Below, one piece after another: positions 8,221 to 16,901 of a DNA stretch of 64,000 nucleotides (its first letter is position 1; every line of letters starts with the position of its first letter). Below the pieces are notes generated by a model. It saw only the letters and a program-made list of their open reading frames with translations. It had not been told where the DNA came from and did not search any database. Origin of the DNA: Hominisplanchenecus faecis (GTDB taxonomy: Bacteria > Bacillota > Clostridia > Lachnospirales > Lachnospiraceae); assembly GCF_020687205.1 (NCBI RefSeq), contig NZ_JAJEQE010000001.1:62001-126000 (forward strand). The letters are read 5' to 3'. The position numbers and the translations under genes were made by a program.

Positions 8221-9969
8221 CTAAACGCTTAACTTCCAATTTGCAGAAGCCGTCTGCAAATCGACCAGCCTGTGATATAGCCCGTTTTCCTTCATAAGTT
8301 CCTCATGGGTTCCATTTTCGACTACAATGCCATCCGACAGTACAACGATGTTATCAGCAGCTTCAACCGTTCTCATTCTATGAGCGATAATAAGAACCGT
8401 CTTTCCCTTGACCAGCTTTGAAATTGCATTTTGAATTTCTGTTTCATTGTCTACGTCAAGAGAGGCAGTAGCTTCATCCAGGAGAATAACAGGAGCATCT
8501 TTCAAAAGGGCGCGGGCGATAGAAAGGCGCTGGCACTCACCGCCAGATAATGTTGAACCGTTTTCTCCAATCACCGTCTGATAGCCGTCCGGCAATTTTG
8601 AAATAAATTCATCACACTGAGCCGCTTTAGCTGCAGCAATCACTTCCTCGTCCGTAGCGTCTTTTTTGCCAACACGAATATTCTCCATGATGGTGTTGTT
8701 AAAAAGTACAACATCTTGAAAAACGATAGAGAAATTTTTCATCAGCATGGTTGAATTGAGTGGGGCAATATCGGTTCCGCCTAAAAGTATTCTTCCTCCA
8801 TCCAGCGGATAGAATTTTGCTGCCAGCTTTGCAACGGTACTTTTGCCGCCGCCGGATGGGCCGACTAATGCTGTGACTTGTCCCTGCTTTGCGGTAAATG
8901 AAACATCCCGCAGCACTGGCTTGTCTTTTTCATAAGAAAACCGGACATGGTCGAAAGTAATATCGTATCCGTTTGTGTGAATCTCAATCTCGCCGGTCTC
9001 TTCTGGGTATTCTTCAATTTCTTTCAAGCGATCCACTTGAAGTTGTACGGAAAACAGCTCTGCCATATTTGCCATTGCCCCGGAAAGCGGATCATACAGG
9101 CGGGATGCAGCAATCAAAAACAGGATATAGGTAAACAGGGATGTATCTCCATTTACCACAAGACTGTTACCCACAACAATTACCGTTGCCAAACCAAGCC
9201 GCAGGAACATCTGTCCAGTTGTCAGCAGGCTTGCTGTCGTCATTTCAGAGGAAATCTGTGCCTTTTCCGCAGCATCCATCTTCGCATCCAGTTTGCGGAG
9301 ATAATCTTCCTCCTGATTGCAAGCTTTTATATCCTGTACGGTTTCCAAACATTCCTGAATGCCTTCGGCCAGTTCTAATCTAGCGTTCATGTGCTTTTTG
9401 CTAAGTTTTTCCTGGCATTTCCGGGACAGGATTACGATTGCAAAGGAAATCGGAGCTACCCAAAGAAGGGCCAGACCCATTTGCCAGTTAAAGATCAACA
9501 AGCCAATACAAACAATGCCTGTTGAGATAACAGCTCCAAAGAATTGCGGAACTGTATGGGAAAATGCGTGTTCAAAATTTGCACAGTCCCCCATAATTGT
9601 ACTTGTCAGATCAGCAAGATCGCGCTGATGGAAAAAGGTCAGCGGAAGGGTACGCAATTTTTCCGCAAGGCCAATACGCCGCCGTGCGCTTTCGTCATAG
9701 GTTCCGAGATATGTTGCAGTGTACTGGCAATAGTGGAATATAAAAACTACGGCTAAAATCACTATTCCAATCACCGTGTAAACGACGGCGCTAATCTCCG
9801 GTGCAGTTGTTCCCAAAATGGGCGCAAGAAGTTGATTAAGGACGATTGCCAGCAGAATAACCGGAAACATAAGACTGATATTTGCCAGTACGGAATAAAT
9901 AATTCCTTTCAGCAGGTCTTTTGCACCCTGATTGCTTAACGCATACTTGTTCTTCAATGCTTTAATCAT
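8221..9969 (-). CDS. ABC transporter, fused membrane-ATPase subunit (YbtQ/YbtP-like), second of pair
   Basis: About 582 residues, type IV (exporter-fold) ABC protein: six predicted membrane helices in residues ~20-310, then an ATPase with Walker A VGPSGGGKSTVAKL, signature LSGGECQRLSIARAL and Walker B VILLDEATASLD. ATG 9969 overlaps the end of the previous gene by eight bases; the longer frame to 10044 lies inside that gene. With its partner it would form a heterodimer. In yersiniabactin loci, YbtP/YbtQ have this exporter-like architecture yet import the metal-siderophore complex. The context (NRPS, AraC and DtxR regulators) suggests the same job, but direction cannot be read from sequence. 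Confidence 0.88.
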   Translation of the reverse strand: MIKALKNKYALSNQGAKDLLKGIIYSVLANISLMFPVILLAIVLNQLLAPILGTTAPEISAVVYTVIGIVILAVVFIFHYCQYTATYLGTYDESARRRIGLAEKLRTLPLTFFHQRDLADLTSTIMGDCANFEHAFSHTVPQFFGAVISTGIVCIGLLIFNWQMGLALLWVAPISFAIVILSRKCQEKLSKKHMNARLELAEGIQECLETVQDIKACNQEEDYLRKLDAKMDAAEKAQISSEMTTASLLTTGQMFLRLGLATVIVVGNSLVVNGDTSLFTYILFLIAASRLYDPLSGAMANMAELFSVQLQVDRLKEIEEYPEETGEIEIHTNGYDITFDHVRFSYEKDKPVLRDVSFTAKQGQVTALVGPSGGGKSTVAKLAAKFYPLDGGRILLGGTDIAPLNSTMLMKNFSIVFQDVVLFNNTIMENIRVGKKDATDEEVIAAAKAAQCDEFISKLPDGYQTVIGENGSTLSGGECQRLSIARALLKDAPVILLDEATASLDVDNETEIQNAISKLVKGKTVLIIAHRMRTVEAADNIVVLSDGIVVENGTHEELMKENGLYHRLVDLQTASANWKLSV

Positions 9970-11770
9970 GCTGTTCGCCCTCCTTTCCGACCTTCCATGC
10001 AATTGATGTCTGGTAATCCTTCCACATGGAGGAATAAATTCCATTTAAGTTTAATAGTTCTTCGTGTGTTCCCCTTTCTGCAATCTGTCCATCCTTAAAG
10101 ACCAGAATGAGGTCTGCATCCTGTATTGTAGAAAGCCGGTGGGCTATCATCAGAACAGTTTTATTTTGGGTCAACCGCTCAAAGGCAAGCTGTATCTGAT
10201 GTTCGTTCTCGGCGTCTGCAAATGCTGTGGCTTCGTCAAGCACGATAATAGGAGCATCTTTTAAGATAGCCCTTGCCAACGCAATCCTCTGGTTTTCGCC
10301 GCCTGAAAGATAAGTACCTCCTGTTCCAACGAGCGTATCAAGTCCATCCGGGAGCCGGTCAATAATATCTTTGCACTGTGCTTCATTGGCCGCTTTCATC
10401 ACTTCTTCCCTGGTGGCGTCTGGACGGGCCGCCTTAATATTATTAAGTAAGGTATCTTTGAACAGGCGGGTATTCTGAAACACAAAAGCAACTCTTTTCA
10501 TCAGTTCTCGTTTTTCAATATTGCGGACATCCACGCCGCCAATCGTAACGGAACCTGACTGAACATCATAAAATCGGGGGATGAGGCTTGCCGCCGTACT
10601 TTTACCACTGCCAGAAGCTCCAACAAGCGCAACCGTTTTCCCTGCTGGAACCACAAAGCTGATATGGTCTAAGGCTTTTTCTTTGGCACCTGGATAGGAA
10701 AAAGACACATCCGAAAACACAACCGAAGCGTCTGCCGGAATCATAGGATGCTCCGGCTCCTTTAATGGCTTTTCCTGCAAAATTTCGTCCACTCGGCTGA
10801 CTGCGCTTTTTGCGGCCATAAGCTGCTCACTGGCAAACATGATACGGTTCATCATAGTTGCACAGACCGGGGTAAACAGACTATAAAACAGGAAATCCAG
10901 TACAACATTTTCATAAGCCGCCTGTCCGCTGATCCCAGATAGAATAAACATAACCACCGGAATGAGCAAAACAAATGTGCCGTTCAGCGTTACTGTAAAT
11001 CCGGTAAGAGGAATACGACATTTCAAAGCATACCCGGAAGCAAATTTCTCATATTCTTCTATCGCTGCATGGAAATTTTTGAAGGAGTAAATTGTCTGCT
11101 GAAACACCTTTACAACAGGGATACCGCGAATGTATTCCACGGCCTCTTTGTTCATTGTTTCCAATGCGGTCATATACTTGCCCATAAACTGTGCATTATC
11201 TCCACCCATCATCTGTTTCAAAAAGATGACGCTGATCCCCATAGGTATCAGACAGCAAATTCCCAGCCGCCAGTCAAAGAGGAAAATCAAAACAATAACC
11301 GCAACCGGCATGACGGCTGCACCGGTCAAATCCGGGAGCTGATGGGCCAGGAACCCTTCTGTAAGTCCTGCATTATCATCAATGATTTTCCGCAGCTGTC
11401 CACTGGCATTTTGGCTGAAATAGCCCAACGGCAGTGTCACAATATGGTGAATTGCTGTTTTCCGCATATTGGTCGCTGTACGAAACGCCGCCAGGTGGGT
11501 ACAGTTCAAAGCGATGAAATAAATTAAAATACTTGCTGCTGCAAACACGACTGCTATCCACGCATAACGAGTACTTTCCGTTGCACGAGATATATCCCCC
11601 GCAGCGAATGCCTGGATCAAATCACGGATAACAAGCCATATACAAACAAAAGGCAGCATAGAAAAAATGGTACTAATCCCGGAGAGGACACAGCCCAAAA
11701 TGGTCAGAACATGGTAATTCCCTGCGTAACTGAACATTCTGGACAGCTCTCCATTTTTTTGCTTATCCAT
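9962..11770 (-). CDS. ABC transporter, fused membrane-ATPase subunit (YbtP-like), first of pair
   Basis: About 602 residues: membrane domain (~20-320) with six helices, then Walker A VGASGSGKSTAASL, signature LSGGENQRIALARAI and Walker B IIVLDEATAFAD. ATG 11770 is chosen because GGAG lies eight bases upstream. The open frame continues to 11902 only by running through the operator hairpin and an AraC-tail remnant. It overlaps the next ABC gene by eight bases and heads an operon of two ABC genes plus the DtxR-like gene. Likely one half of a heterodimeric metallophore importer. Confidence 0.88.
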   Translation of the reverse strand: MDKQKNGELSRMFSYAGNYHVLTILGCVLSGISTIFSMLPFVCIWLVIRDLIQAFAAGDISRATESTRYAWIAVVFAAASILIYFIALNCTHLAAFRTATNMRKTAIHHIVTLPLGYFSQNASGQLRKIIDDNAGLTEGFLAHQLPDLTGAAVMPVAVIVLIFLFDWRLGICCLIPMGISVIFLKQMMGGDNAQFMGKYMTALETMNKEAVEYIRGIPVVKVFQQTIYSFKNFHAAIEEYEKFASGYALKCRIPLTGFTVTLNGTFVLLIPVVMFILSGISGQAAYENVVLDFLFYSLFTPVCATMMNRIMFASEQLMAAKSAVSRVDEILQEKPLKEPEHPMIPADASVVFSDVSFSYPGAKEKALDHISFVVPAGKTVALVGASGSGKSTAASLIPRFYDVQSGSVTIGGVDVRNIEKRELMKRVAFVFQNTRLFKDTLLNNIKAARPDATREEVMKAANEAQCKDIIDRLPDGLDTLVGTGGTYLSGGENQRIALARAILKDAPIIVLDEATAFADAENEHQIQLAFERLTQNKTVLMIAHRLSTIQDADLILVFKDGQIAERGTHEELLNLNGIYSSMWKDYQTSIAWKVGKEGEQHD

Positions 11771-11790
11771 AAGCAAGGCTCCTTTCGCAA

Positions 11791-11826
11791 TAATAGGTGG
11801 GTTAGCATTTTCTAACTCACCTATTA
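11791..11826 (-). promoter_or_regulatory. Palindromic operator upstream of ABC operon
   Basis: Inverted repeat of 15-base arms with one mismatch (11791-11805 and 11812-11826) around a six-base loop. The core is GTTAG-CATTTT-CTAAC. The same core GTTAG-N6-CTAAC occurs upstream of the ECF operon. It ends 21 bases before the ABC start codon. Candidate site for the DtxR-like or AraC regulator; inference. Confidence 0.55.
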
Positions 11827-11840
11827 TTATAAAATCATTC

Positions 11841-11890
11841 AGTTGTTTTTGCCACTCCATACAGGGCGCGCCTATCCAATCAGACACATA
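11841..11890 (-). repeat. Remnant copy of the AraC gene 3' end
   Basis: On the minus strand this reads GTGTCTGATTGGATAG followed by ...TATGGAGTGGC, closely matching the last ~45 coding bases of the AraC gene near 14770-14815 (GTGTCCGTTTGGATAG ... TATGGAGTGGC). As in the intact copy, it is followed by the GTTAG-N6-CTAAC operator and a transporter start codon. It appears to be a duplication scar. Confidence 0.6.
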
Positions 11891-11892
11891 AC

Positions 11893-13374
11893 TCACTGAC
11901 ACATGAGACAGGAATATAACCGGGGCAGACTTCCTTGCAAGGGAAATGTTTCTGCATGACCTTCATCAATGAAGTGAAGAACTCGATTACAAGTCATAGC
12001 GGCAAATTCATAGTCATGGGTAATGATTAAAATTGTCTTTCCTTTTTGAGCCAGCGCCTTCAAATGCTCGGATATTCGCACCATATTTTTGTAATCAAGA
12101 CCGCTGGTGGGTTCATCTAAAATCAAAATGGGTGTATCTATCCAATCAGATACAGCAAGAGTGAGCCGTTGCTTCTGCCCGCCGGAAAGGATAGCTGGGT
12201 GCCTTTCTTTCCACTCAAACAGACCATACATTTTCAGCAGATCATCCCTCTGCTCCTGCGTGCTACCTTTTCCGTTCAAGAGTAATTCTTCCTCTACACT
12301 GTCCCCAAATAACTGGCAATCTGTATTCTGCATAACAAAATAGGCAAAGTTTTTTCGTCTGCCTTTAGAAACATCTTTCCCGCTATATAAAATCTGTCCT
12401 GCTTTTTCTTTTTGCATTCCGCAAAGGATGTTTGACAAAGTGGTTTTTCCTATTCCATTATGTCCTATAATCGCAATCAGATCACCGGCATACGCCTGAA
12501 AAGATATGTCATGGAAAACCGGATGTTTACGGTAGGAAAAAGCCAGTCCCTTTACCTCCAAAGTCACATCCTTTTCTTTCCTGGAAGGAATGTCTACTTC
12601 AATGTGGCGTAAATCCGCAGCCCGTATTCCGATATCCTTTCTTTTTGCCTCTGGCATGGAAAGCAGTTCTTCAGGTGTCCACTCTGCTTTTATGCTCCCG
12701 TTTTCCATGTAGAGGAAGCGGTCAGCAAGGCCAGTAAGATAATAAAGCCTGTGTTCAGCGACAATGATTGTGTGACCTTCTTCTTTCAGTTCACGCATCA
12801 GATTTTTCAGCGCCTCAACGGAATACATATCCAGATTGGCTGATGGTTCGTCAAACACGTAAATTTCCGGATCAACAGCGTTGACGGAGGCCACCGCTAT
12901 TTTCTGCTTTTCACCGCTGGACATGGGATAAATCTCTTTCCCACGCAGCATATCTCCGTTAATGCGTTTGATGGCATTTGAAACTCGCCCATCCAATTCC
13001 TCATAAGGAACGCCGTAATTCTCACAGCCGAACGCAATTTCATCCTCTGTAATACTGGCAAAAAACTGGCTCCTGGGATCTTGAAAAATCGAGCCTACTT
13101 TTTTACCAATTTCATACAGAGGATATTCAGATATGCTACGCCCCAGCAATGTAACGCGCCCTTTCAGCGTCCCTTCGTAAAATTGTTCAGCCAATCCGTT
13201 TATCAGCCGTGTTAGTGTTGTCTTTCCACAACCACTTCCGCCAGTCAGTACAAGAAACTCGCCTTCTTTTACATCAAGGTCAATATGATGGATGCTTTCT
13301 GTTTCCGCTCCCGGATATTCAAAAGATACATCTTCAAACTGGATAACGGATCGTCTTGTCTTGAAATTTTCCAT
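11893..13374 (-). CDS. ECF transporter energizing ATPase, double-domain (EcfA1A2 fusion)
   Basis: About 493 residues with two cobalt/ECF-type ATPase domains in tandem. Domain 1: Walker A GGSGCGKTTLTRL, the atypical signature MSSGEKQKIAVAS, Walker B IYVFDEPSANLD. Domain 2: Walker A GHNGIGKTTLSNIL, signature LSGGQKQRLTLAVS, Walker B ILILDEPTSGLD. ATG 13374 overlaps the stop of the EcfT gene by one base (TAATG), implying translational coupling. Supplies energy to the EcfT/S-component importer encoded upstream. ECF ATPases are also encoded in the equibactin-type locus. Confidence 0.92.
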   Translation of the reverse strand: MENFKTRRSVIQFEDVSFEYPGAETESIHHIDLDVKEGEFLVLTGGSGCGKTTLTRLINGLAEQFYEGTLKGRVTLLGRSISEYPLYEIGKKVGSIFQDPRSQFFASITEDEIAFGCENYGVPYEELDGRVSNAIKRINGDMLRGKEIYPMSSGEKQKIAVASVNAVDPEIYVFDEPSANLDMYSVEALKNLMRELKEEGHTIIVAEHRLYYLTGLADRFLYMENGSIKAEWTPEELLSMPEAKRKDIGIRAADLRHIEVDIPSRKEKDVTLEVKGLAFSYRKHPVFHDISFQAYAGDLIAIIGHNGIGKTTLSNILCGMQKEKAGQILYSGKDVSKGRRKNFAYFVMQNTDCQLFGDSVEEELLLNGKGSTQEQRDDLLKMYGLFEWKERHPAILSGGQKQRLTLAVSDWIDTPILILDEPTSGLDYKNMVRISEHLKALAQKGKTILIITHDYEFAAMTCNRVLHFIDEGHAETFPLQGSLPRLYSCLMCQ

Positions 13375-14051
13375 TACGCTACCGTCCTTTCCAGCACAAA
13401 ATAGAGTGCTGTTACGCAAACAGCAATCACGCTCATGATCCAATCCCGTTTTTGAAATTCTATCTTTCTGCGGCAGGTATGTTTCCCTGGATTGGATATT
13501 CCCCTGCTTTCAGCAGAAGCAGCAAGTTCTTCTGCTATTCTGGATGAGCGGAAAATAACAGGTGTAACAATATACTCCATCGCGTCCAGAGGGTGTTTCC
13601 ATGACAGTAGTTTCCGCAGCCGAAGGGCGGCAAAAACATCGGCGAACTCGCTACGGACGGTGGGAAAGAAGCGCAGCATAAAGGTCACGGGTAAAGCAAT
13701 TCCATCGGGAGCATGTATTTTCTTGAAAACGGCCACTACTTCTCCTGGCGACATACCAATCACAGGCTGCGCCGCCATAACCATCATTAAAATACGAAGT
13801 ACCATGAACAAGAACATTTCTGGCATAAGAATCGTAATGCCTTGTCCTCCTGAAATCAGCCTCAGTACAATAAAAACACCGCAGACAATCAGATATTTTA
13901 TAGTCTGCCTGCCAAAGCCCTGAATAATCAGATACACACTTAAAACTCCCAAAAGCGTGTATATCAAAATGTCGCTTGTGAGCACCGCCACAAGCGACAT
14001 AGTAAGAACTATGACAAGCAATTTGGTTCGGAAATCAAATTTCATGTTCAT
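13374..14051 (-). CDS. ECF transporter transmembrane subunit (EcfT, CbiQ-like)
   Basis: 225 residues with several hydrophobic helices. It carries the coupling-helix arginine motifs of EcfT (SAESRGIS near the C-terminus, plus AALRLRKLLSWKHPLDAMEY), which contact the ATPases. It starts three bases after the S-component stop. Scaffold between the double ATPase and the S-component. Confidence 0.88.
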   Translation of the reverse strand: MNMKFDFRTKLLVIVLTMSLVAVLTSDILIYTLLGVLSVYLIIQGFGRQTIKYLIVCGVFIVLRLISGGQGITILMPEMFLFMVLRILMMVMAAQPVIGMSPGEVVAVFKKIHAPDGIALPVTFMLRFFPTVRSEFADVFAALRLRKLLSWKHPLDAMEYIVTPVIFRSSRIAEELAASAESRGISNPGKHTCRRKIEFQKRDWIMSVIAVCVTALYFVLERTVA

Positions 14052-14054
14052 AGC

Positions 14055-14660
14055 TTATTTAATCGCGCCACTCTTTCTGAAGTGCTTCACAATCAGTTTG
14101 TTGCTAATCATACAGCCGAGGACGGCTAGAATAGCGGTAACAGCCAGGCTCAAAAGGACGTACTTCGGATCGGTGTAATACTGGGTCTGGACCTGAACCT
14201 GCTGCTCGCTGACACCAGTGGCAAGGAACGCATCTCTGAAAAACCAGATTTCTGACATACCATGTGCAGCACGAACCAACGCCGTGATTACCCACGAAAT
14301 AGACACACGCTTAATGTCATGGTAAGCATTCTTTCCGCACATGGAAAGTTCTGCAATGATGCCGCCGCCCAAAAACCACGGAATCATAAACGGCCCCATC
14401 ATCAGTCCGGCGATAATCGCCCACATGATATTGTAAACAAGGGCAGGGCCATGCTTGCCGACTTTCATGCACATGTAAATATAAAACGGCGCGAGGATAA
14501 GTGCTGCGCCAGCGGCATTGAAAATCATGGAGTAGAACAGAGAAGCGCCGGTCAGGGTTGAGTAAACCATAAATACCACGAACATAACCGCGCAGAAGAT
14601 ACCGATGATAGCCGCATCTTTGACAGTATATTTGTTACCTGTCGATTTTTCATTTTCCAT
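14055..14660 (-). CDS. ECF transporter substrate-binding membrane subunit (MptD/Trep_Strep-type S-component)
   Basis: 201 residues, five to six predicted membrane helices (AAIIGIFCAVMFVVFMVYS, AAGAALILAPFYIYMC, ALVYNIMWAIIAGLMMG, YVLLSLAVTAILAVLGCMI). The sequence resembles the Trep_Strep/MptD family of putative S-components, whose ligands are mostly unknown. First gene of the ECF operon, with AGGAGG upstream of ATG 14660. Because it sits in a metallophore locus under the same operator type as the ABC pair, the ligand is plausibly the metal-metallophore complex or a precursor such as the aryl acid. Confidence 0.8.
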   Translation of the reverse strand: MENEKSTGNKYTVKDAAIIGIFCAVMFVVFMVYSTLTGASLFYSMIFNAAGAALILAPFYIYMCMKVGKHGPALVYNIMWAIIAGLMMGPFMIPWFLGGGIIAELSMCGKNAYHDIKRVSISWVITALVRAAHGMSEIWFFRDAFLATGVSEQQVQVQTQYYTDPKYVLLSLAVTAILAVLGCMISNKLIVKHFRKSGAIK

Positions 14661-14767
14661 TTGGAAATCCTCCTTTGTCTTTTAGAAAGTTAGCACTATC
14701 TAACCGGCTATTCAAAAAATAGGCCAGCTTCAAGCGTTCTTTCTGCTTTTATCTGACAAAGGATAGT
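14661..14767 (-). promoter_or_regulatory. ECF operon upstream region with GTTAG-N6-CTAAC operator
   Basis: GTTAG at 14689-14693 and CTAAC at 14700-14704 are separated by CACTAT, 29 bases upstream of the S-component start. The 16-base core matches the ABC-operon site in all but two positions of the spacer. AraC ends just upstream, so this is the operon's own control region or a processed intercistronic site. Confidence 0.55.
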
Positions 14768-15838
14768 TTAATATAGCTCAGACTTCTTCGCCACTCCATA
14801 TAGACCGCTTCTATCCAAACGGACACTCTTTCTGAACTCTGTTGGAGAACAGCCATACATTCCCTTGAAGGCAGAAGTGAATTTGTTCGGATTTTCATAT
14901 CCGATTTTGCTTGCAATCTCCGTCACTGACAACTCTGTCTCCAGCAGCAGCTTTTGAGCGACTTGAAGCCGGTAGGTACGGAGATAGGAATAAACAGAGG
15001 TTCCATAGACACCCCGGAAGCATTTTTTCAGCGCAGTTGTAGAAATCCTAAATTTTTGAGAAAGCTGCTCAATCGTGTGGTGTGTCGTTAAATCCTCCGT
15101 GATATATGATGCTACTGCCTTAATCAAGGCAACTTGATTTTGATTGAAATAATCCGTCTGCAAAACCTCTTCTGCTGTATTGAGGTCACTTAAAAACAGA
15201 AGCAGTTCCAGCATTTTAATTTTCATGTATCCCGGTTTTCTCTTTTCCCGGACATGATAGAGTTCCGAAAAAATATGTTCAATAGACGGGTTAGCCCGCA
15301 TAATGCAGCAGCGGTTACCTTCACATATATACTTTTGTATGTAGTGCAAATCAATATTTAGTAACTCCATGATTCGCCGCACCTCCGGCAACAACTCATC
15401 CAAATTGATGATAATGGAAATGCCGTGATAGTGGTTCAGCGGAAAACACGAATTTGACTTTTTCTTCATCATTGAGCTGATGGATAGATCGCCTTCCGCC
15501 ATATAACAGCAACTGTTTTCACCAAAACTGCACTCGAAACGTCCAATCAAACAGTGGTTAATCTCTATCATATTTTTTACGGTGGCCTGGTTTTGGTTGC
15601 AATATTCCATGTGCATATCGTTATAGTAAAGCTCTATTCCTGTAAACACTCTATAAACCGTAATTTCCCCATGTCCAGTTTCATTTGAAAGCTGATAAGT
15701 CATCCCTGTAATATTCTTTTTTTCTACCTTTTGTATATTTCCATATATTTTTTTTCCTGACATATCTTGACATTTGGTGTTATTATGAATTAACAGTTTA
15801 AGTGTGTCAGAAATTTCTTGTCGATCTTCATTTTGCAT
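14768..15838 (-). CDS. AraC-family transcriptional regulator, PchR/YbtA-like
   Basis: 356 residues. The C-terminal ~100 residues contain two helix-turn-helix motifs: HTIEQLSQKFRISTTALKKCF and VTEIASKIGYENPNKFTSAF, then YGCSPTEFRKS. Length and arrangement fit PchR/YbtA-type regulators, which activate siderophore uptake and biosynthesis genes with the metal-siderophore as co-inducer. The N-terminal ~230 residues are the presumed ligand-binding part. It lies between the hydrolase and the ECF operon, same strand. ATG 15838 with GAGAGGA upstream. A truncated copy of its 3' end lies before the ABC operon. Confidence 0.85.
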   Translation of the reverse strand: MQNEDRQEISDTLKLLIHNNTKCQDMSGKKIYGNIQKVEKKNITGMTYQLSNETGHGEITVYRVFTGIELYYNDMHMEYCNQNQATVKNMIEINHCLIGRFECSFGENSCCYMAEGDLSISSMMKKKSNSCFPLNHYHGISIIINLDELLPEVRRIMELLNIDLHYIQKYICEGNRCCIMRANPSIEHIFSELYHVREKRKPGYMKIKMLELLLFLSDLNTAEEVLQTDYFNQNQVALIKAVASYITEDLTTHHTIEQLSQKFRISTTALKKCFRGVYGTSVYSYLRTYRLQVAQKLLLETELSVTEIASKIGYENPNKFTSAFKGMYGCSPTEFRKSVRLDRSGLYGVAKKSELY

Positions 15839-15865
15839 GATACCATTCCTCTCTTGGTATATTTT

Positions 15866-16567
15866 TCAATTTTCCAATAAAATTTTTGCAACTTCTTCTG
15901 GATGACTAATCATAACATCATGTGGCGCCGTAAGTTTAATAATGGATTTTATATTTCCAATGTTATTCATATATACTCTTTGCTGTTTTGGATTTAGAGC
16001 CCTATCTTTTGTTGGCAAAATCCATTTTATTGAAGTTTCTAGTTTACACTCATTTATTCTTTCAAAAAGCAGATTTGTACTTTCTCCACATAAGCTACTA
16101 TACAACTTTTCTCGTTGCTTTTTATTCATCCCATTTCCAAAAATGGCTAATGCTAAAATTTTAGGGAACCTTTTTACCACCTGAATTTTTCCTGCACAAA
16201 ATGAAGCGAATGAATGTAACGGTCCCTTCAGAATATCTGACATAGTTTCTCCAGCAGCTGGTATACAACAAGCAACACAATAGATACTCTCTATTTGTTC
16301 TTTTCCAATCTTCTTATATGTATCATATATAAAAATTCCCGCCATGGAATGAAATACTAATGTTAATTTTTCATCAGTTTCTCCTATTTGATTAATTATA
16401 CTTTCTACACAAGTTGTCACGTTGATGTCTTTTAACCGTTCTATATCTGTTTCATTATGTCCTGGAAGTAAAACAGATGTGACCTTTTTTCCATTCTTCC
16501 TCAATATCTGTTCCACATCATGCCAACACTTATTATTATGAAAACCTCCATGTATTAATACATACAT
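15866..16567 (-). CDS. Alpha/beta hydrolase
   Basis: 233 residues with the oxyanion strand YVLIHGGFHNNKCWHDV at the N-terminus and the nucleophile elbow VFHSMAG near residue 95. The elbow departs from GxSxG: the first glycine is Phe and the last is Ala before a Gly. The C-terminal catalytic-His segment is TAPHDVMISHPEEVAKIL. It resembles the hydroxynitrile-lyase/salicylate-esterase-like branch of the fold (HGG...W, H..M.S.P). Strong GGAGGAG before ATG 16567. It could be an esterase releasing the aryl acid or editing intermediates; it differs from the type II thioesterase at 27.8 kb. Confidence 0.75.
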   Translation of the reverse strand: MYVLIHGGFHNNKCWHDVEQILRKNGKKVTSVLLPGHNETDIERLKDINVTTCVESIINQIGETDEKLTLVFHSMAGIFIYDTYKKIGKEQIESIYCVACCIPAAGETMSDILKGPLHSFASFCAGKIQVVKRFPKILALAIFGNGMNKKQREKLYSSLCGESTNLLFERINECKLETSIKWILPTKDRALNPKQQRVYMNNIGNIKSIIKLTAPHDVMISHPEEVAKILLEN

Positions 16568-16578
16568 AGTTCTCCTCC

Positions 16579-16870
16579 TTATGATATCTCGTGTATACCA
16601 GCCGCAAAGCCAGTAAACACGGCACTTTTACTTCGAGTACACCGTACTCCAACTGTTCCTTCTTCCCTAGATGTAGGGTATTTGACCTCACATGCCCTGT
16701 AAAGGGCGCTACGCACCGCTAAGCGGCTTTGCCCTTGACAGGCTATATTCGCCCAAATCATGGGCATTCAAGGAAGAAAGGATAACTTTATGCACCACAA
16801 CATATAGTTAGAGTACGCTTTTTCTTTTGACCGTACTCTAACTGGCTTTTACATCAGTTCGAGTACTTCG
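16579..16870. repeat. Intergenic repeat/structured element between reductase and hydrolase genes
   Basis: A 14-base direct repeat with one mismatch (16641-16654 and 16830-16843, ACCGTACTCYAACT) flanks this segment. The right copy also forms a perfect 12-base inverted repeat with 16806-16817. A tandem TTCGAGTAC follows at 16859-16876. A 62-codon frame (16579-16767, minus) has an odd composition rich in R, S, A, and I do not believe it is a gene. The whole may be a small repeat element or structured RNA. The rest of the 16568-16901 gap holds nothing else recognisable. Confidence 0.5.
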
Positions 16871-16901
16871 AGTACTATATTTTTGGTACACGAGTTATCT
16901 T

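Noticed and set aside
9970-10044. Longer N-terminus for the second ABC protein
   Set aside because: It lies inside the upstream ABC gene in another frame; ATG 9969 gives the normal start and overlap.
11771-11902. Longer N-terminus for the first ABC protein (start at 11902)
   Set aside because: It would translate through the operator palindrome and an AraC-tail remnant; ATG 11770 has a proper ribosome site and begins the conserved family sequence.
16579-16767. 62-codon minus-strand frame in the intergenic repeat
   Set aside because: Composition is odd, it has no clear ribosome site, and it overlaps repeated and structured sequence; probably not a protein gene.
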